A stretch of 64,000 nt of DNA, taken from Billgrantia campisalis. Its GTDB lineage: Bacteria; Pseudomonadota; Gammaproteobacteria; Pseudomonadales; Halomonadaceae. How positions within the stretch are numbered: position 1 is the first letter of the stretch; each line of letters opens with the position of its first letter. This document shows, in pieces, positions 31,264 through 40,037 of this stretch. The position numbers and the translations under genes were made by a program. The stretch is from positions 124,001-188,000 of the forward strand of contig NZ_JABFUC010000004.1 of assembly GCF_022341425.1 (NCBI RefSeq). The letters are read 5' to 3'. The notes under the pieces were generated by a model. It was not told the origin of the DNA and searched no databases. It saw only the letters and a program-made list of their open reading frames with translations.

Positions 31264-33477
31264 TCAGCTCCGGGCTGTCGACTCCTGCGGCCGACTTCGG
31301 CGCTGTCGCCGCCCCCGACGGCGCCAGGCAAAGTAGTGCGCCAGCCAGCCCAGCACACGCTCCGGCTTGTGGGCATTCTTCCAGACGCCGGCAGTGGCCT
31401 TCACCGCCTCGGACCAGGTCGGGTAGGGATGCACGGTACCCAGCAGCTTGTTGAGGCCGATACCGTGGGTCATGGCCAGGGTGAACTCGGCCAGCATCTC
31501 ACCGGCACCGTGGCCGACGATGGTGGCGCCCAGGATGCGGTCCTTGCCGGGCACCGTCAGCACCTTGACGAAACCCTCGGTCTGCCCGTCGGCAATCGCC
31601 CGGTCGAGCTCGGCCAGGGCATAGCGGGTCACTTCGTAGTCGACGCCTCGCTCCCTTGCCTCGCGCTCATTGAGTCCCACCCGGGCTACCTCCGGGTCGC
31701 AGTAGGTCACCGCCGGCAGCGCCCGATAGCTCACCCGGAAGCGCTTGAGCTCGCCGAACAGGGCGTTGACCGTGGCGTGCCAGGCCTGGTGGGCGCTGGC
31801 GTGGGTCAGCTGGAAGGGGCCGGCCACGTCGCCGCAGGCCCAGACATTGGGCAGCACACTCTGCAGCGTCTCGTCCACCGCCAGGGTGCCATCGTCGCGG
31901 GTCTCGACGCCCAGCGCCTCCAGCCCCATGCCCGAGACATTGGCCTGGCGCCCCACCGCCACCAGCAGGCGGTCGAACGCCAGTCGCTCCTCCGCGGGCT
32001 CACCGCCGGGGCCAGGCCGCTCCACCACCAGTTCACCGGCCCCACCCGCGCCGGCCTCGACCCGCAGCGCACGGGTGCCCAGCCACAGCGACAGCCCCTC
32101 GGCTTCCAGGCCGCTCCGCAGCGCTTCGGCCGCCTCCTCGTCTTCTCTGGGCAGCAGCTGGGCGCTGCGCTGCACCAGGCTGACCCGGCTACCCAGACGG
32201 GCGAAACTCTGTCCCAGCTCGCAGCCGATGGGGCCGCCTCCCAGCACCACCAGGCGCTCGGGGAGGCTATCGAGCCGCCACAGGTTGTCCGAGGTCAGCA
32301 CCTCGATATCGTCAAGTCCCGGGAGGTCGGGCACACGGGGACGCGCCCCGCTGGCGATGATCACATGGCGGGTAGTGAGCACACGCTCACCCTGCTCTCC
32401 GGTGACACGCACCCGCCAAGGATCCTCGAGGCGGGCCTCCCCGGCGACCACCTCCACCCCCAGGCCTTCGTAACGCTCGCGGCTGTCGTGGGGCTCCACC
32501 TGGCGGATGGCGCCGTGCACGTGGCCCATCACCGCGGCGAAGTCGATCACCGGCTCGCCGGCCTGCACGCCGTAGCGCGATGCCCGACGCACCTCGCTGG
32601 CGGCGCGGGCGGCGCGGATCAACGCCTTGGAGGGCACGCAGCCCGTATTGAGACAGTCCCCCCCCAGCCGGTCGCGCTCGACCAGCGCGACCTTCGCCTT
32701 CACGGCCGCGGCGATATAGCTGGCCACCAGCCCCGCCGAGCCGCCGCCGATCACCACGATGTCATGCTCGAAGGCGTCGGGTCGCGCATAGCGCTGGGCC
32801 AACCGACGGCGTTTGGCCAGCGCCACCCCCGCCCGCGCCAGCCAGGGAAACAGCCCGATCAGTACGAAGGAGCCGATCAACCCCGGCGAGAGAATCCCGG
32901 AGAGCGACTCCAGGTTGCCCAGTTCGCGACCGGCGTTCACGAACACCGCGGTGCCGGGCAGCATCCCCACCTGGCTGACCCAGTAGAAGGTCCACAGGCG
33001 CATGCGCGTCAGGCCCAGCACCAGGTTGATGACGAAGAACGGAAACAGCGGAATCAGCCGCATGGTAAAAAGGTAGAAGGCGCCTTCCCGCCGGATGCCG
33101 GCATTGATCCGCTCGAGCTGGGGAGCGAAACGCCGCTCCAGCGGCCCGCGCGCCAGGGTACGGGCAATCAGCGCGGCCAGGGTGGCCCCCAGGGTGCTGG
33201 CGAAGGAGATGATCACCAGGCCCCAGCCCAGCCCGAACAGCGCGCCGCCCAGCACCGTCATCAGGGTGGCACCGGGCAGCGAGAGCGCCGCCATCACCAC
33301 GTAGATGGCGAAGAAGCCGCCGATCACCGTGACCGGTTCCTCGGACAGCCAGGCCTGGAAACTGGCCTGCTCCGCCTTGAGGTTGTCCAGGGTCAGCGCC
33401 TGGTCGGCGCCGCTGAGGAAGAAAACCGCTACCGCCAGGGCAATGATCGCCGCCAGCATCAAACGTCGCTTGTTCAC
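31264..33477 (-). CDS. TVP38/TMEM64 membrane domain fused to a pyridine nucleotide-disulfide oxidoreductase
   Basis: A 737-residue two-part protein. Residues about 1-230 form a VTT/DedA-like membrane domain (LSLPGATLMTVLGGALFG, RLIPLFPFFVINLVLGL, VSQVGMLPGTAVFV). Residues about 235-700 are a flavoprotein of the mercuric reductase/lipoamide dehydrogenase class. That part has FAD motif IVVIGGGSAGLVAS, redox pair GGDCLNTGCVPSKAL, NAD motif VVLGGGPIGCELG, FAD motif 2 NVWACGDVAG and catalytic HPYPTWSEAV. A basic tail ends it. The GTG at 33477 has AAGGGAG 8 bases upstream; a GTG three codons earlier abuts that site. No mercury-specific cysteines are seen at the C-terminus, so it is not MerA. The substrate is unknown. 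It is divergent from msrA. Confidence 0.9.
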   Translation of the reverse strand: MNKRRLMLAAIIALAVAVFFLSGADQALTLDNLKAEQASFQAWLSEEPVTVIGGFFAIYVVMAALSLPGATLMTVLGGALFGLGWGLVIISFASTLGATLAALIARTLARGPLERRFAPQLERINAGIRREGAFYLFTMRLIPLFPFFVINLVLGLTRMRLWTFYWVSQVGMLPGTAVFVNAGRELGNLESLSGILSPGLIGSFVLIGLFPWLARAGVALAKRRRLAQRYARPDAFEHDIVVIGGGSAGLVASYIAAAVKAKVALVERDRLGGDCLNTGCVPSKALIRAARAASEVRRASRYGVQAGEPVIDFAAVMGHVHGAIRQVEPHDSRERYEGLGVEVVAGEARLEDPWRVRVTGEQGERVLTTRHVIIASGARPRVPDLPGLDDIEVLTSDNLWRLDSLPERLVVLGGGPIGCELGQSFARLGSRVSLVQRSAQLLPREDEEAAEALRSGLEAEGLSLWLGTRALRVEAGAGGAGELVVERPGPGGEPAEERLAFDRLLVAVGRQANVSGMGLEALGVETRDDGTLAVDETLQSVLPNVWACGDVAGPFQLTHASAHQAWHATVNALFGELKRFRVSYRALPAVTYCDPEVARVGLNEREARERGVDYEVTRYALAELDRAIADGQTEGFVKVLTVPGKDRILGATIVGHGAGEMLAEFTLAMTHGIGLNKLLGTVHPYPTWSEAVKATAGVWKNAHKPERVLGWLAHYFAWRRRGRRQRRSRPQESTARS

Positions 33478-33556
33478 CAGATACACTCCCTTGTTGGGCG
33501 CCGTGTCTTGGGCGCCCGGTCGTTAAGGTCCCCTTGCGTCGGCTCCCTGCTACAAT

Positions 33557-33599
33557 CCTTACAGCAGTCACCTTACAGCACTGCCCTGACATTACAGCC
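33557..33599. repeat. Three TTACAGC direct repeats in the divergent oxidoreductase/msrA spacer
   Basis: CCTTACAGCA occurs at 33557-33566 and 33571-33580 (14-bp period), with TTACAGC again at 33593-33599. Placed between two divergent genes, they could bind a shared regulator. Confidence 0.5.
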
Positions 33600-33707
33600 C
33601 TGGCGGGGCGGCGAACCGCCGTTTTCCGCGAGCCGCCGCCCGGTGCAGGGGAACCCCTGCCGCTTGGCCCCATCCAAGCTATCCCCCCTGAACCATGAGG
33701 AGTGCCC

Positions 33708-34319
33708 ATGTTACGGTCATCCTGGCGCATCGGCCTGCTGCTCTCGCTGGGGCTGACGGCTACCGCCGCGGCAGACGATATCGACGCCCCCGCCCAGGCC
33801 ATCTTCGGCGGCGGCTGCTTCTGGTGCGTCGAGGAGGCCTTCGATCGGGTCCCCGGCGTGATGGCCACCACCTCCGGCTTTAGCGGCGGGCACCTGGAGA
33901 ACCCCAGCTACAATCAGGTCGTGGCGGGCGGCACCGGGCACGCCGAGGTGGTCAAGGTGGAGTACGACCCCGAGCGAGTCGACTATGCGACGCTGCTCCA
34001 CGTCTTCTGGCGCAATATCGACCCCTTCGCGGTGAATCGCCAGTTCTGCGACGCCGGCGAGGCCTATCGCAGCGCGATCTTCTACACCAGCGACGACGAA
34101 CGCGCCCTGGCCGAAGCGACACGCGATGCCCATGCCGAGCGCTTCGAACGCGATATCGCCACCGAGATCAGCCCCTTCGAGGCCTTCTACCCGGCCGAGG
34201 AGTACCACCAGGACTACTACCGCAAGAATCCCGTGCGCTACCAGTACTACAAGGCGGCCTGCGGCCGCGAGCGGCGACTGGAAGAGGTGTGGGGCGACGA
34301 GGCCGGCGGGCTGGACTAG
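33708..34319 (+). CDS. msrA: Periplasmic peptide-methionine (S)-S-oxide reductase MsrA
   Basis: Repairs methionine-S-sulfoxide. The 203-residue precursor has a signal peptide (SSWRIGLLLSLGLTATAAA), so this copy is probably exported. The catalytic motif is AIFGGGCFWCVEEAFDRVPG. Later features are GGTGHAEVVKVEYDP, the NRQFCDAGEAYRSAIF segment and the C-terminal resolving cysteine in YKAACGRERRLEEVWG. The ATG at 33708 has GAGGAG 6 bases upstream. It lies divergently next to a membrane-linked disulfide oxidoreductase. The electron donor is unknown, since periplasmic Msr enzymes need a dedicated reductant. Confidence 0.93.
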   Translation: MLRSSWRIGLLLSLGLTATAAADDIDAPAQAIFGGGCFWCVEEAFDRVPGVMATTSGFSGGHLENPSYNQVVAGGTGHAEVVKVEYDPERVDYATLLHVFWRNIDPFAVNRQFCDAGEAYRSAIFYTSDDERALAEATRDAHAERFERDIATEISPFEAFYPAEEYHQDYYRKNPVRYQYYKAACGRERRLEEVWGDEAGGLD

Positions 34320-34355
34320 TGAAACACTGATGTATTGCTGAACACGCGGCCTTCC

Positions 34356-35555
34356 CTAAGCGGTCTGCGCACGGGTCATGGACCGCTCGCCGTGCCATAG
34401 CCAGGCGGCGATGCCCAGGGTCACGCCCAGCAGCAGCCAGGAGCCCAGCGCCACCCCGGGCCAGCCGCCGCGCTGCCAGAACGGCTCCAGCCAGGCGCTG
34501 CCGAGGCTCGCCCCCAGGTAGTAGAACACCAGGTAGAGCGCCGAGGCGCTGCCCCGCGCCCGCTGGGCGTGGCGACTCACCCAGCTGGAGGCCATGGAGT
34601 GGGCGAGAAAGAAGCCGAAGGCGTTGACGGTCAGCCCGAACAGGATCCAGCCAAGCGATGCCGACAGGGTGATCAGGGTGCCCCCCATGAGGATCAGAAC
34701 CCCCAGCATCATGCACGCCGGCTGCCCTATCCGGGCGGCGAGTCGCCCGGAAATCGTCGAGCCCAGGGTGCCTCCCAGATAGGTCAGGAAGATCAACCCC
34801 AGCCAGCGGGTCCCCAGGCCGAAAGGCGCCTCGGCCAGACGGAAGGTGATGTAGCTGTACTGGTTGATGAAGATCAGGAAATTGATGCCGCCCAGCAGGT
34901 AGGCGGCCAGCAGCAGCGGATCGCGCAGGTGCCCGCCAAGGTCGGCCAGCGCCCCGCGCAGCTCGAAGCGCCGCGGCGTGAAGGCCCGGGCCTTGGGCAG
35001 CAGCTTCCAGAACAGGGCGACGCCGACCAGGGTGATCAGCCCCACGGAAAGAAAGCCCGCGCCGGCACCACCCAGCTCCCCTGCCCCGCCGCCGATTAGC
35101 CGCCCGCTGATACCGCCCAGGCTGTTCGCGCCGATATAGAGCCCCACCGCCGAGAGCAGCGCAGGACGGTCGAATTCATCCCCCATCCAGGCGATCGCCA
35201 CCGCGGGCAGCCCACCGAGCAAAAACCCCTGCACCAGGCGCAGCGCCAAGAGGCTCTCGAAGTTGGGGGCGAAGGCCAGGGCCAACGAGCAGAGCCCGGT
35301 CGCCAGCAGGGTGATACGCATGATGGCACCGCGGCCGATGGCATCCGACAGCGGCCCGAAGACCAGCAACGCGCCCGCCAGGGCCAGGGTCGACACCGAC
35401 ATGATCAGGCTCACGCCCAGGGTCGAGACTCCGTACACCTCGCGCAGCGCCGGCAGCAGCGGCTGGGGTGCATAGAGATTGATGAATACCAGAAAGGAAC
35501 CCAGGCACAAGGCCAGGGTGGCGCGCCACCAGGCGCGAGTATGTGCTTCGATCAT
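34356..35555 (-). CDS. Major facilitator superfamily transporter
   Basis: Inner-membrane secondary transporter of 399 residues with about 12 hydrophobic helices. It resembles the YnfM/arabinose-efflux-type MFS branch. Features are NLYAPQPLLPALREVYGVS near the start, the loop 2-3 motif GPLSDAIGRGAIM, and YLGGTLGSTISGRLAARIG in the second half. ATG at 35555 follows GGAGGG by 5 bases; the longer frame upstream lacks a signal. It is divergent from a LysR gene, which probably controls it. The substrate cannot be told. Confidence 0.88.
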   Translation of the reverse strand: MIEAHTRAWWRATLALCLGSFLVFINLYAPQPLLPALREVYGVSTLGVSLIMSVSTLALAGALLVFGPLSDAIGRGAIMRITLLATGLCSLALAFAPNFESLLALRLVQGFLLGGLPAVAIAWMGDEFDRPALLSAVGLYIGANSLGGISGRLIGGGAGELGGAGAGFLSVGLITLVGVALFWKLLPKARAFTPRRFELRGALADLGGHLRDPLLLAAYLLGGINFLIFINQYSYITFRLAEAPFGLGTRWLGLIFLTYLGGTLGSTISGRLAARIGQPACMMLGVLILMGGTLITLSASLGWILFGLTVNAFGFFLAHSMASSWVSRHAQRARGSASALYLVFYYLGASLGSAWLEPFWQRGGWPGVALGSWLLLGVTLGIAAWLWHGERSMTRAQTA

Positions 35556-35591
35556 GTTGCCCTCCACTTGGCAAGGCATGATCGCGCGGGC

Positions 35592-35637
35592 AGAATAATA
35601 AGCCAAACAGAATAACCAGATGACTTCCATCTATTCT
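35592..35637. promoter_or_regulatory. AGAATA half-sites in the MFS/LysR divergent spacer
   Basis: AGAATA at 35592-35597 and 35609-35614 are direct repeats 17 bp apart, and the inverted TATTCT is at 35632-35637, all within the 96-base spacer. This AT-rich cluster is the likely LysR regulator binding and promoter region. Confidence 0.45.
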
Positions 35638-35651
35638 ACTTATGGTGCGCC

Positions 35652-36539
35652 ATGTCCCTGCCGTTCGACCTGCGCACGCTGCGCGTCTTCACCACGGTGG
35701 CCGAGCGGGGCGGCTTCAGCGCCGCCGCCCGAGAGTTGCACGTGGCCCAGTCGGCGATCAGCCAGACCATTGCCAACCTGGAGCGCCGCCTGGAGCTGAC
35801 CCTCTTCCACCGTCACGAGCGACGCATCAGCCTGACCCCCGAGGGGCAGGCCCTGCTCGGGCATGCCCGCGACCTGCTGGAACGGGCCGATGCCGCTCAT
35901 CTGGCCATGCGCGAGTTGCACGGCCTGGTCAAGGGCGAGGTGCGTATCGGCATTCCCTCGATGCTTGGCTCCTACTACTTCCCGCCGCTGCTGATGGGCT
36001 TCAAGGCGCGCCACCCCGGCATTCGCCTGACCGTGGTGGAGGCTGGGGCCCGGCGGCTGCAGCGGATGATCGCCGCGGGCGAACTGGACCTGGGCGTGGT
36101 GATCGATGACGACCAGAGCCGCCAGATGGAGCGGCGGCGGCTGGTACACGAGGAGATGGTGGTCTGCGTGCCAGTGGACCACCCCTTCGCGGGACGCGAC
36201 GGGGTAAGCCCCGAGGAGTTCTTCGCCGAGCCGTTGGTGCTCTTCCAGGACGGCTATTTCCACCGGGAGTTCGTCGAGGGTCTGGCGCGCCAGACCGGAT
36301 TGGCGGCCAACGTCGCCTTCCAGTCGAACCTCATTCCGCTGACCAAGGCGATCGTTCGCCAGGGCTTCGGCATCACCACCTTTCTGCGGCGCGTGGTGGA
36401 TGAGCCGGAGCTGGCGGCGGTCTCCTTCGACCCGCCCACCTGGCTGGCGCTCTCGCTGGCCTGGGCCAAGGACGCCTACCTGTCACGGGCCGAGCGTGCC
36501 TTCGTCGACTTCGTGATCGACCACCGCCAGTCGCTGTAA
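35652..36539 (+). CDS. LysR-family transcriptional regulator
   Basis: A 295-residue regulator. The N-terminal winged helix reads LRVFTTVAERGGFSAAAREL followed by HVAQSAISQTIANLERRL. The C-terminal periplasmic-binding-like effector domain follows (GEVRIGIPSMLGSYYFPPLL). It is divergent from the MFS transporter gene, the usual arrangement for LysR autoregulation plus control of the neighbour. It ends 3 bases from the convergent NlpC/P60 gene. Confidence 0.94.
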   Translation: MSLPFDLRTLRVFTTVAERGGFSAAARELHVAQSAISQTIANLERRLELTLFHRHERRISLTPEGQALLGHARDLLERADAAHLAMRELHGLVKGEVRIGIPSMLGSYYFPPLLMGFKARHPGIRLTVVEAGARRLQRMIAAGELDLGVVIDDDQSRQMERRRLVHEEMVVCVPVDHPFAGRDGVSPEEFFAEPLVLFQDGYFHREFVEGLARQTGLAANVAFQSNLIPLTKAIVRQGFGITTFLRRVVDEPELAAVSFDPPTWLALSLAWAKDAYLSRAERAFVDFVIDHRQSL

Positions 36540-36542
36540 GCC

Positions 36543-37166
36543 CTATCCCTCGCCCACCAGCGCGACCCGCTGGGCCAGCATGGCCGGCGCCAGGGCACGG
36601 CGCGCCTGCCAGTAATGGCGTTGCCAGTAGGCGTTATCCAGGGTGGAGAGCATCACCCCCTGGGAGGTGGAGGCGTGCAGGAAGTAGCCTTCGCCGACGT
36701 AGATGCCGACATGATCATAGGGGCCGGGAGGACGGAAGAAGACCAGGTCGCCGACCTGCAGCTCGTCGCGCGATACCGCCTCGCCCTGCTGCACCTGCTC
36801 CCCGGTGGAGCGCGGCAGGTCGAGCCGGAAGGTATCGCGAAAGACGTTCTGCACCAGGGCGGAGCAGTCGATCCCCCGCTCGCCGGTGCCGCCCAGCCGA
36901 TAGGGGGTGCCCGACCAGCGCTGGTGCTGAGCCAGCAGCGCCTGGCGGATCAGCGAGGGAGGCGGACGGTGCAGGCCATTGGCCTCCACGATAGGGTTGT
37001 CCACCGGCGACATCATGGGACGCCAGGACGCCGGTAGCCCCGGCAGGGTGCGGGCGAAATAGTCGCCCGACGCCTGCAGCAAGGGTTGCGAGCTGCCGGC
37101 ACAGCCGGCCAGCAGGGCCAGCGACAAGACGATCGGGACCGCCCGGTACAATCGGTTAGCAGCCAT
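36543..37166 (-). CDS. NlpC/P60-family lipoprotein, peptidoglycan endopeptidase
   Basis: A 207-residue lipoprotein precursor (LSLALLAGCAGS, lipobox cysteine) with a C-terminal NlpC/P60 domain as in Spr/MepS. The catalytic cysteine is in RGIDCSALVQNVF, the histidine in PYDHVGIYVGEGYFLHAS, and the intervening DLVFFRPPG is typical. It probably cleaves peptidoglycan cross-links at the outer-membrane face. MAANRLYRAV at 37166 was chosen as start, with GAGG 11 bases upstream. A 14-bp inverted repeat lies about 80 bases upstream. Confidence 0.9.
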   Translation of the reverse strand: MAANRLYRAVPIVLSLALLAGCAGSSQPLLQASGDYFARTLPGLPASWRPMMSPVDNPIVEANGLHRPPPSLIRQALLAQHQRWSGTPYRLGGTGERGIDCSALVQNVFRDTFRLDLPRSTGEQVQQGEAVSRDELQVGDLVFFRPPGPYDHVGIYVGEGYFLHASTSQGVMLSTLDNAYWQRHYWQARRALAPAMLAQRVALVGEG

Positions 37167-37243
37167 CTTGGTGAGAACCTCATTCCCTGAGCCGCACTCG
37201 GCCGCGCGCAAGCAGCGCCTGCATCATCGGCCTTCAGAGGGTC

Positions 37244-37286
37244 GCTGTGGCAGTGGTGCCGGCTTGGCCCGAACCACTGCCACAGC
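37244..37286. repeat. 14-bp perfect inverted repeat upstream of the NlpC/P60 gene
   Basis: GCTGTGGCAGTGGT and ACCACTGCCACAGC are exact complements around a 15-base spacer, in the non-coding 218 bases between the DUF1266 gene's end and the NlpC start. No U-tract follows on either strand. It may be a terminator, an attenuator or an operator. Confidence 0.65.
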
Positions 37287-37384
37287 AGCCTGTCAGCGGC
37301 TAGCCGGTGGCGAAGGGCCCCATGAGGAGCCCCGTATCAGCAAACCTGCTGAATATAATTCAGATTATCCGGTGAGGCGAGTGA

Positions 37385-39844
37385 CTAATGCAGGGTGCGC
37401 GTATCCCCGGGCAGGGTATCAATATGCATCGGCGCCCAGTGGCGCGGCCGGGCACCGGGGAAATCCAGGCTCGCCCAGGGGCCAGCCAGCGGCGGGGCCC
37501 CGGACAGCCAGGCCACCAGCGCCTGGCGGAAGCCGGCCAGGAAACCTTCGCGCTCGGGGGTTTCACCCATGAAGAACGAGAAGCCGGCATACAGCCCCCG
37601 GGCATAGGCCTCCCAGCCGCCATAGTGCGCTGCCGCCAGGGCGTAGGCGCGATCCAGCACCGCGCTGAAGGCCGCGGCATCCAGCCAGCCCAGCTGACGC
37701 CCGGCGATCGCCAGGTCCACCGCTTGGGCCAGGTCCCAGGCGGTCATGTCGAGTTCGTTGCAGCCATCCTCGTTGTCGCGCACCCGCTGAAGCCGCAGCA
37801 GGTGGTTGCGATCCTCCTCGCTGCAGTCGCCGGATTCGAGGATGGCGATCTCCGCGGCGAGCCGCTGGCCGTTGAGGGTGTAGGGGGCATAGTTGACCTG
37901 GTAGTCCTGGCGATCCCCCACCTCGAGCAGGAAATCGAGGAACTCCACGAGCTCCCCCCGGCCCTGGAAACCGTAGTGGCCGTCGACCCAGTCGCGGATC
38001 GACGCCGCCTCGCGCTCGCTTTCCTGGTGGGGTTCGCTCCAGACCGGACTGTTGAGCGGTCCGACCAGCGCCATTGCGGTAAAACGCGACAGGGTGGGAC
38101 GCGGCCCGGGCTCCTGCCACTCGCCGGCCCGCCAGTCCAGCCAGTGGAAGGGGCTGCCGGGATCCTCGAGATGCCAGCGGATCTCGGTCACCAGCGGCGG
38201 ATGCTCGGCCTCGGGGAGCAGCGCCTCCCACTGGGCCCAGGCCTCCAGCAGGCGGCGCGCATCGGGATAAAAGCGGCTCAGGGTGCCACGCAGGGCGTCG
38301 GCGAGGGCCTCCAGTGCGGCGGCGTCGAAGGCCTGGCTGTCCATGGCCATCTGCAGATAGAAGGCGTACTTCTCGGCCATGTGGATGGTCGCCGCATGTC
38401 GGCTGGCGTGACGCAGCGCGGCGAGGCGTTCCCGATCAGCCTTGTCGGGGCGGCCAAAGGGGGTCTCGGCCTGGGGCAGGGCCCCGTGGGCGGCATCCGC
38501 CGCCAGCTGGTTGAGATGATGGGCCTGGGCCGGCAACCAGTAGCGGGCCAGCGACTCGACGCCCTCGTCGGCATGCAGCTCCAGGGTCTCGTCCAGATAG
38601 CGCAAGGCGTCGTCGCGTCGCTCGGGGGGCACCGGCGCCTCCGGGCCCTGGCGGGTGGCCAGTTCAGGCTCGCGTACCGAGGCCAGTGCCAGCACCCAGT
38701 GACGCGGCGAACGGCGCCACTCGGCCATGGCCAGACGCGACGCCTCGCGCTCCTCCTGGCCGAGCAGATCCTGCAGGGCCACTCGCCAGGGGCTGACCGG
38801 CGAATGCAGCAGCAGCCGCCAGTCGACCTCCAGCTCGGCGAGCCGGTTGCGCCCCTCGAAGAGACTGCGCCCGCGCTGGTAGGCGCGCACCAGCGCCAGC
38901 CAGTCGCTGTAGCGACGCTGGATCAGATCCGCGCCGTGGGTGGCAAAATCCCGTGCCTCGCCCTCGCTCAGCCATCCCGCGCAGGCGCCGGCCCAGGCCA
39001 GGTCGATCAGCCGCAGCCAGTCCCAGGCCGCCCACTCCAGCGGCTCGCCCCGTTCAAGGAAGGTCAGCATTACCTGCCCATAGGACTGATCCGGCCCCTC
39101 CAGGGCATCGAACCACGCCCGCCGAGCGGCGCCGTCGGCGTCCAGCAGCCGGGTCGCATCGAGGTCCCAGCCCTGGCGATCCCCCTGGCCGGCCAGCCAA
39201 AGCAGGCTGCACAGCAGGTCATCACGACCCTCGATCTGCCACATCTCGCGCAGCCAGACCTCCACCTCGGGCCAGTCGCCGGGCCCCGCGGGCAGCGCGA
39301 TCACCGGGGCGAAGGCGGCGCGCAGTCGCCAGGCCCGCTCACCGCTCGCCTCGGGCCACAGGTGAAGGTCATGGCGCTGCAGGGCCACCCACTCGGCGAT
39401 ACGCTCCCAGGTGACCCCTGCTTCTTCGTGCTCGAGCACGGCCAGCGCCTCGCAGGCATCGCCGAAACCATCGTCGCCGTGCACCCAGCCCACGGCACTG
39501 CGCGCATGGAGCAAAGCCTCGAGCCAGGCATCCAGGTCGCGGTAGCCGGAGGTGATTTCATCGGTCAGCCGCAGCGCCCAGTCATGCACCTGTCGCTCCG
39601 GCAGCCAGCCGGCGGCGCCGGCCAGCGCCACCAGTTCCAGCGCCGCCAGCAGGCCCGCGGGGTCTGCGCTGCCCGTCCCGAAGGCCTCGACCAGCCGCCA
39701 GCCGAGCTCGCCGCGATCGGCCACGCCCAGCGCCGCCAGCCGGTTGGCTGCCGCATCGGCTTCGACTGCCAGGGGTTCGGGCTCGAAGGCCCAGTCACAC
39801 AGCACCAGCTGCTGGGCCCACCAGGCTTTCAGGGGATCGATCAA
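37385..39844 (-). CDS. Large protein with three DUF1266-like repeats
   Basis: An 819-residue protein starting at TTG (no ATG exists for 200 codons), with GAGG upstream. Three segments share a pattern of LA.AG..(A/L)GWL, about 20 variable residues, then Y..W: about 66-120 (ALAGAAGWLPERQ...GYRDLDAW), 272-333 (DLAWAGACAGWLSEGEAR...RYSDWLAL) and 701-761 (DLAIAGRQLGWLDAAAF...HYGGWEAY). This pattern resembles the DUF1266 domain of E. coli YbeR/YbeU, whose function is unknown. The protein is acidic, tryptophan-rich, and has no signal peptide or membrane helix. It is divergent from gabT. Function unknown. Confidence 0.75.
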   Translation of the reverse strand: MIDPLKAWWAQQLVLCDWAFEPEPLAVEADAAANRLAALGVADRGELGWRLVEAFGTGSADPAGLLAALELVALAGAAGWLPERQVHDWALRLTDEITSGYRDLDAWLEALLHARSAVGWVHGDDGFGDACEALAVLEHEEAGVTWERIAEWVALQRHDLHLWPEASGERAWRLRAAFAPVIALPAGPGDWPEVEVWLREMWQIEGRDDLLCSLLWLAGQGDRQGWDLDATRLLDADGAARRAWFDALEGPDQSYGQVMLTFLERGEPLEWAAWDWLRLIDLAWAGACAGWLSEGEARDFATHGADLIQRRYSDWLALVRAYQRGRSLFEGRNRLAELEVDWRLLLHSPVSPWRVALQDLLGQEEREASRLAMAEWRRSPRHWVLALASVREPELATRQGPEAPVPPERRDDALRYLDETLELHADEGVESLARYWLPAQAHHLNQLAADAAHGALPQAETPFGRPDKADRERLAALRHASRHAATIHMAEKYAFYLQMAMDSQAFDAAALEALADALRGTLSRFYPDARRLLEAWAQWEALLPEAEHPPLVTEIRWHLEDPGSPFHWLDWRAGEWQEPGPRPTLSRFTAMALVGPLNSPVWSEPHQESEREAASIRDWVDGHYGFQGRGELVEFLDFLLEVGDRQDYQVNYAPYTLNGQRLAAEIAILESGDCSEEDRNHLLRLQRVRDNEDGCNELDMTAWDLAQAVDLAIAGRQLGWLDAAAFSAVLDRAYALAAAHYGGWEAYARGLYAGFSFFMGETPEREGFLAGFRQALVAWLSGAPPLAGPWASLDFPGARPRHWAPMHIDTLPGDTRTLH

Positions 39845-40037
39845 GGCTCACCTCGACGTTCAGCCACAGGAAAAGGGGCATGGCCCTGCCACACCCAAGG
39901 AAACGGCGCCTAGTGTAGCCGAAAGCGCCGCCCAGGCCGATGGGTCGAACCACGGCCTGGATGAATTTAGTGAACTAGAATACGTCTGTGTCGGCGGACT
40001 CTGACAGGTCGCCAATCGCTTTATTCAAGGAGATATC

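Noticed and set aside
31336-33756. 806-codon plus-strand frame opposite the oxidoreductase fusion
   Set aside because: The minus strand encodes a clearly recognisable flavoprotein with all motifs; the plus frame is repetitive Gln/His/Gly sequence.
37388-39913. 841-codon plus-strand frame opposite the DUF1266-repeat gene
   Set aside because: This was the hardest choice, since neither strand gives a well-known protein. The minus frame has the recurring GWL/Y..W pattern, balanced composition and tryptophan content; the plus frame is Gly/Gln-rich like other shadows.
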